Origin: Prevotella sp.
GTDB taxonomy: Bacteria; Bacteroidota; Bacteroidia; Bacteroidales; Bacteroidaceae
Assembly: GCA_017619375.1 (NCBI GenBank)
Contig: JAFZSL010000045.1
Span: forward strand, 124,001-188,000
Direction of reading: 5' to 3'
Length of the DNA stretch: 64,000 nt
The position numbers and the translations under genes were made by a program. The notes beneath the pieces are model-generated. The model ran no database searches. It was not told the origin of the DNA and was given only the letters and a program-made list of their open reading frames with translations. Numbering within the stretch: the first letter of the stretch is position 1; the number at the start of each line of letters is the position of its first letter. This document shows, in pieces, positions 61,217 to 64,000 of the stretch.

Positions 61217-62362
61217 ATGAAAACACCTATTTATATACTTGAAGAGACGCGGTTACGTGACAATCTTTCCTTGATACGCAACGTGGCGGAGGAGGCCGGA
61301 GTGGAGGTGATTCTCGCCTTCAAGGCCTATGCCTTGTGGAAAACCTTCCCCATCTTCAAGGAATACATTCAAGCCACCACGGCAAGTTCGCTCTTTGAGG
61401 CCCGGCTGGCATATGAGGAGTTCGGCGTGCCTGCGCACACCTTCTCGCCGGCCTATACCGACGACGAGGTGGATGACATTGCTCGCTGCTCCAGTCATCT
61501 CACCTTCAACTCCCTTTCCCAATACGAGCGACACGCAGAACGGGTGAGGCGTGTCCAGCCCGGCATCAGTCTCGGATTGAGGGTCAACCCGGAGTACAGC
61601 GAGGTGGGGACTGCCCTTTACAACCCTTGTGCACCTGGTACGCGTTTCGGCGTAAGCGACAAAGATATGCCCAAGGTGTTGCCCGACGGGGTGGAGGGCT
61701 TCCACTGCCATTGCCACTGCGAAAGCGGGGCTGACGTGTTTGAACGCACGTTGGAACATATTGAGCGGAGGTTCTCGCCATGGTTCAGTCAACTCAAATG
61801 GATGAATTTTGGAGGGGGGCATCTCATGACAAGAAAGGACTATGACGTCCCGAGGCTCATACGGATGATGAAGGAATTCCGCAAACGCTATCCCTGGCTG
61901 AAGGTGATTCTCGAACCGGGAAGCGCCTTTGCCTGGCAGACCGGCTATTTGAAGGCGGCGGTGGTGGACGTCGTGGAAGACCATGGCATCATGACGGCCA
62001 TCCTCAATGTCAGTTTTACTTGCCATATGCCCGATTGCCTGGAGATGCCCTACCAACCGGAGGTGAGAGGGGCGGAGACTCTGCCCCTGGAGGCTGCAGA
62101 CCATGTCGTGAAGGGCGACCATGTATATAGGCTTGGAGGCAACAGTTGCCTTGCCGGTGATTTCATGGGCGCATGGCGTTTCGATCATGCCTTGCAGGTG
62201 GGAGATGAAATCATTTTCGAGGATATGCTGCATTACACGACCGTGAAAACCAACATGTTCAACGGCATCACACATCCGAGCATCGCCCTGTTGAGGACCG
62301 ATGGGAGATTGGAAATGCTCAGAAAGTACACATATGAGGATTATCGAGACCGAATGGACTGA
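61217..62362 (+). CDS. nspC: Carboxynorspermidine decarboxylase
   Basis: 381 residues, a PLP enzyme of the alanine-racemase-like fold III. LAFKAYALWKTFPIF holds the PLP lysine, FHCHCHCESGADVFERTLEH and MNFGGGHLMTRKDYD are typical, EPGSAFAWQTGYL binds phosphate, and GGNSCLAGDFMGAW carries the catalytic cysteine. It makes spermidine or norspermidine from the carboxylated precursor, the alternative polyamine route common in gut Bacteroidota. A lone gene, divergent from aspT. Confidence 0.96.
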   Translation: MKTPIYILEETRLRDNLSLIRNVAEEAGVEVILAFKAYALWKTFPIFKEYIQATTASSLFEARLAYEEFGVPAHTFSPAYTDDEVDDIARCSSHLTFNSLSQYERHAERVRRVQPGISLGLRVNPEYSEVGTALYNPCAPGTRFGVSDKDMPKVLPDGVEGFHCHCHCESGADVFERTLEHIERRFSPWFSQLKWMNFGGGHLMTRKDYDVPRLIRMMKEFRKRYPWLKVILEPGSAFAWQTGYLKAAVVDVVEDHGIMTAILNVSFTCHMPDCLEMPYQPEVRGAETLPLEAADHVVKGDHVYRLGGNSCLAGDFMGAWRFDHALQVGDEIIFEDMLHYTTVKTNMFNGITHPSIALLRTDGRLEMLRKYTYEDYRDRMD

Positions 62363-62452
62363 CCAATGGCGTTTTTCCCAATATTCCTAAGACCTCCTGT
62401 TTCTCCTAAAATCTCCTATCGCCTAAAAAAAAGAAAAAAAACGGCAGAAAAA

Positions 62453-62483
62453 TTTGTCGGTTTAAAAAAAAGCATTACCTTTG
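62453..62483 (+). promoter_or_regulatory. Complete promoter of the tRNA cluster
   Basis: TTTG (62453-62456), 19 bp, TACCTTTG (62476-62483); an ideal match. Confidence 0.85.
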
Positions 62484-62524
62484 CAACCGCATTTAGAGAA
62501 ATGCACCTTGTTTTCAAGGTTGAC

Positions 62525-62597
<73 letters not shown>

Positions 62598-62637
62598 CCG
62601 TGTCTTGTATAAATGCCAAGGAGAATAGTTCTCACAA

Positions 62638-62719
62638 GCCCAGGTGGCGGAATTGGTAGACGCGCACGTTTCAGGTGCGTGTGTAGAGATACGTGCAGGT
62701 TCGAGTCCTGTTCTGGGCA
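62638..62719 (+). tRNA. tRNA-Leu (CAG)
   Basis: 82 nt with a class II variable arm. Acceptor GCCCAGG pairs with TCTGGGC (one G-U); anticodon loop has CAG (GTTTCAGGTGC); discriminator A, as expected for Leu. Confidence 0.97.
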
Positions 62720-62748
62720 CTATGTTTTTATGCAAGACATGACATGAT

Positions 62749-62832
62749 GGAGAGGTGGCGGAATTGGTAGACGCGCTACTTTGAGGGGGTAGTGTCAATT
62801 GTGACGTGGGAGTTCGAGTCTCCTCCTCTTCA
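62749..62832 (+). tRNA. tRNA-Leu (GAG)
   Basis: 84 nt, long variable arm. Acceptor GGAGAGG pairs with CCTCTTC; anticodon GAG in ACTTTGAGGGGGT; discriminator A and an encoded CCA at 62833-62835. Confidence 0.97.
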
Positions 62833-62850
62833 CCATAGTTTTTATTTGTT

Positions 62851-62923
<73 letters not shown>

Positions 62924-62952
62924 CTTTTTTTAGGATAAGAAAAACCCAATCA

Positions 62953-63507
62953 ATGAACTTATATATTCGATACTTTGACAAGGAGACATTGGTATACAAT
63001 GCCGATGAGGCTATTGATTTCTTGTGTTCCATTCCTGAAGTTGGAATGAACCCTCAGATTGAGGCCGATGTCCGTGAATACGTGGAAAGCGACGTATATT
63101 ATCCTAAACGTTACAAGGTGAGACCGAGGGTCTACTTCATCATCATCAAGACCGAGGCTTCCACCATGCTTGACTTCAAACAGAAGAAGGCTCTGCGGTC
63201 AAACAACCAACCCGCACAAGGAAACGACCGTAAGGCTGCCACCAACGTGGCTGCCAACCGACTCACCGAAGAGCGTAGGGGGTGGTATGAAGGGACGCTC
63301 GATTTCAAGCGTGTGGTCATGATTGCTGCAACAGGCAAGCACGAGTACCGGGACACCCATTTCGTGGCCAGATGCAAGGCCGTTTCTGGCATTGATTGCT
63401 ATAATCGCATCGTGGAGCACCTCAGGGAGCGGGTCGACGGAAGAAGCCAATTCCCCTCAGCCAAAGGGAAGAATTTCAAGTTCAAGTATCTTGGAATGTG
63501 GAAATGA
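62953..63507 (+). CDS. Protein of unknown function beside the tRNA cluster
   Basis: 184 residues from the ATG at 62953; the frame stays open upstream, but there it is the second tRNA-Gly. The N-terminal half (MNLYIRYFDKETLVYNADEA then VREYVESDVYYPKRYKVRPR) looks conserved and folded; a flexible Asn/Gln-rich part follows, then RRGWYEGTLDFKRVVMIA and RDTHFVARCKAVSGIDCY. Basic overall. I do not recognise the family. It precedes ssb by 52 bp on the same strand and may be co-transcribed with it. Confidence 0.65.
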   Translation: MNLYIRYFDKETLVYNADEAIDFLCSIPEVGMNPQIEADVREYVESDVYYPKRYKVRPRVYFIIIKTEASTMLDFKQKKALRSNNQPAQGNDRKAATNVAANRLTEERRGWYEGTLDFKRVVMIAATGKHEYRDTHFVARCKAVSGIDCYNRIVEHLRERVDGRSQFPSAKGKNFKFKYLGMWK

Positions 63508-63545
63508 CAAAACCTTGTCAAGTCAGGTGTCGATATTATATTTTT

Positions 63546-63552
63546 AAGGAGG
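63546..63552 (+). promoter_or_regulatory. Strong Shine-Dalgarno site of ssb
   Basis: AAGGAGG, 7 bases before the ATG. Such a full match is unusual in this window, where most starts have none. Confidence 0.6.
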
Positions 63553-63559
63553 AAAAACC

Positions 63560-63955
63560 ATGAACAAGGTCATGCTGATAGGCAATGTGGGCAAGGAACC
63601 CGACATCAGGTATTATGATGCCGACCAGGCTGTTGCCACCTTCCCATTGGCCACCACGGAGAGAGGGTACACCCTCCCAAATGGGACTTCGGTGCCCGAA
63701 CGTACTGACTGGCACAATCTCGTGCTGTGGCGCGGACTGGCGAAAATAGCAGAGAGGTATGTGCACAAAGGTGACAAACTTTTCGTAGAGGGACGAATCA
63801 GGTATCGTTCCTATGACGACCAGAAGGGAGTGCGAAGATTTGTGACCGAAATCATGGTGGAAAATATGGAACTACTCTCCCCAAAGTCCCAACAGCCGGC
63901 AGAAATGGAGGACAAATCTAAGGAAGACGGTCTAAACGAAGAAGCACCGTTCTGA
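63560..63955 (+). CDS. ssb: Single-stranded DNA-binding protein
   Basis: 131 residues. MNKVMLIGNVGKEPDIRYYD, VATFPLATTERG, TDWHNLVLWRGLAKIAERYV, HKGDKLFVEGRIRYRSYDD make the OB fold; the acidic tail ends NEEAPF, the partner-binding tip equivalent to DDDIPF. It coats single-stranded DNA and recruits repair and replication proteins. Slightly short compared with E. coli SSB (178) because the linker is brief. The ATG is fixed by a strong ribosome site. Confidence 0.96.
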   Translation: MNKVMLIGNVGKEPDIRYYDADQAVATFPLATTERGYTLPNGTSVPERTDWHNLVLWRGLAKIAERYVHKGDKLFVEGRIRYRSYDDQKGVRRFVTEIMVENMELLSPKSQQPAEMEDKSKEDGLNEEAPF

Positions 63956-64000
63956 ATCCTATTACCCTTGGCGAAGTGGACAAAATAGCGCAATTCTTTC

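Overview
The window looks like chromosome of a Bacteroidota organism, most likely a Prevotella-type (Prevotellaceae) species. Reasons seen in the sequence: most promoters carry the Bacteroidota -7 element TAnnTTTG, often with TTTG 19-20 bp upstream; Shine-Dalgarno sequences are mostly absent; there are many secreted or lipoprotein genes with 'AQ' or 'SC' processing sites; a BspA-like leucine-rich repeat protein, a TonB-dependent receptor, GH3/GH31/CE1 enzymes and carboxynorspermidine decarboxylase are present; and two proteins end in a 'YNLxGQRV...KG' tail common in Prevotella. Species cannot be set from this window.

Layout. 0-7.4 kb: secreted protein, CstA, a small outer-membrane protein, RecR, an overlapping membrane protein/glycosyltransferase/GNAT run, tRNA-Asp with terminator, and a retropepsin-like protein with a PDZ-like tail. 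7.4-16.9 kb: accessory secreted proteins and lipoproteins, an MFS efflux pump, a CE1 esterase, a BspA-like protein, a possible caspase-like (clan CD) protein and an orphan gene. 17.0-21.9 kb: a minus-strand island of NAD/ADP-ribose genes: a macro-like plus PARG protein, a NUDIX-winged-helix (NrtR-type) protein, the wreck of an NMN adenylyltransferase gene, a NADAR-nucleotidase fusion and an FtsZ-C-like orphan. Two identical-design palindromes bracket a textbook promoter inside it. 22.2-29.1 kb: a sugar porter with a 1103-residue DUF5107/TPR protein, an HMA-like protein, a VOC protein and a membrane protein. 29.3-45.5 kb: carbohydrate and nitrogen genes (GH31, LamG-type protein, glutamine synthetase, GH3 plus CE1 operon, TonB receptor, adenosine deaminase). 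GH31 is preceded by a tandem array of four near-identical promoters. 45.5-56.6 kb: flavin reductase, rhodanese, radical SAM, DUF3237, RING/TerD-like protein, head-GIN lipoprotein, ACT plus PaaK pair, thioredoxin-like lipoprotein, Prs and a ThiE-like protein. 56.8-62.4 kb: a four-gene operon of an AspT-family exchanger with sodium-pump decarboxylase gamma, biotin-carrier and beta subunits (no alpha subunit here), and NspC. 62.5-64 kb: four tRNAs (Gly, Leu, Leu, Gly), an unknown gene and ssb.

The most interesting items are the NAD/ADP-ribose island with its operator pair (17.0-21.9 kb) and the promoter array (31.8-32.1 kb). Functions are read from motifs by eye; no database search was run.
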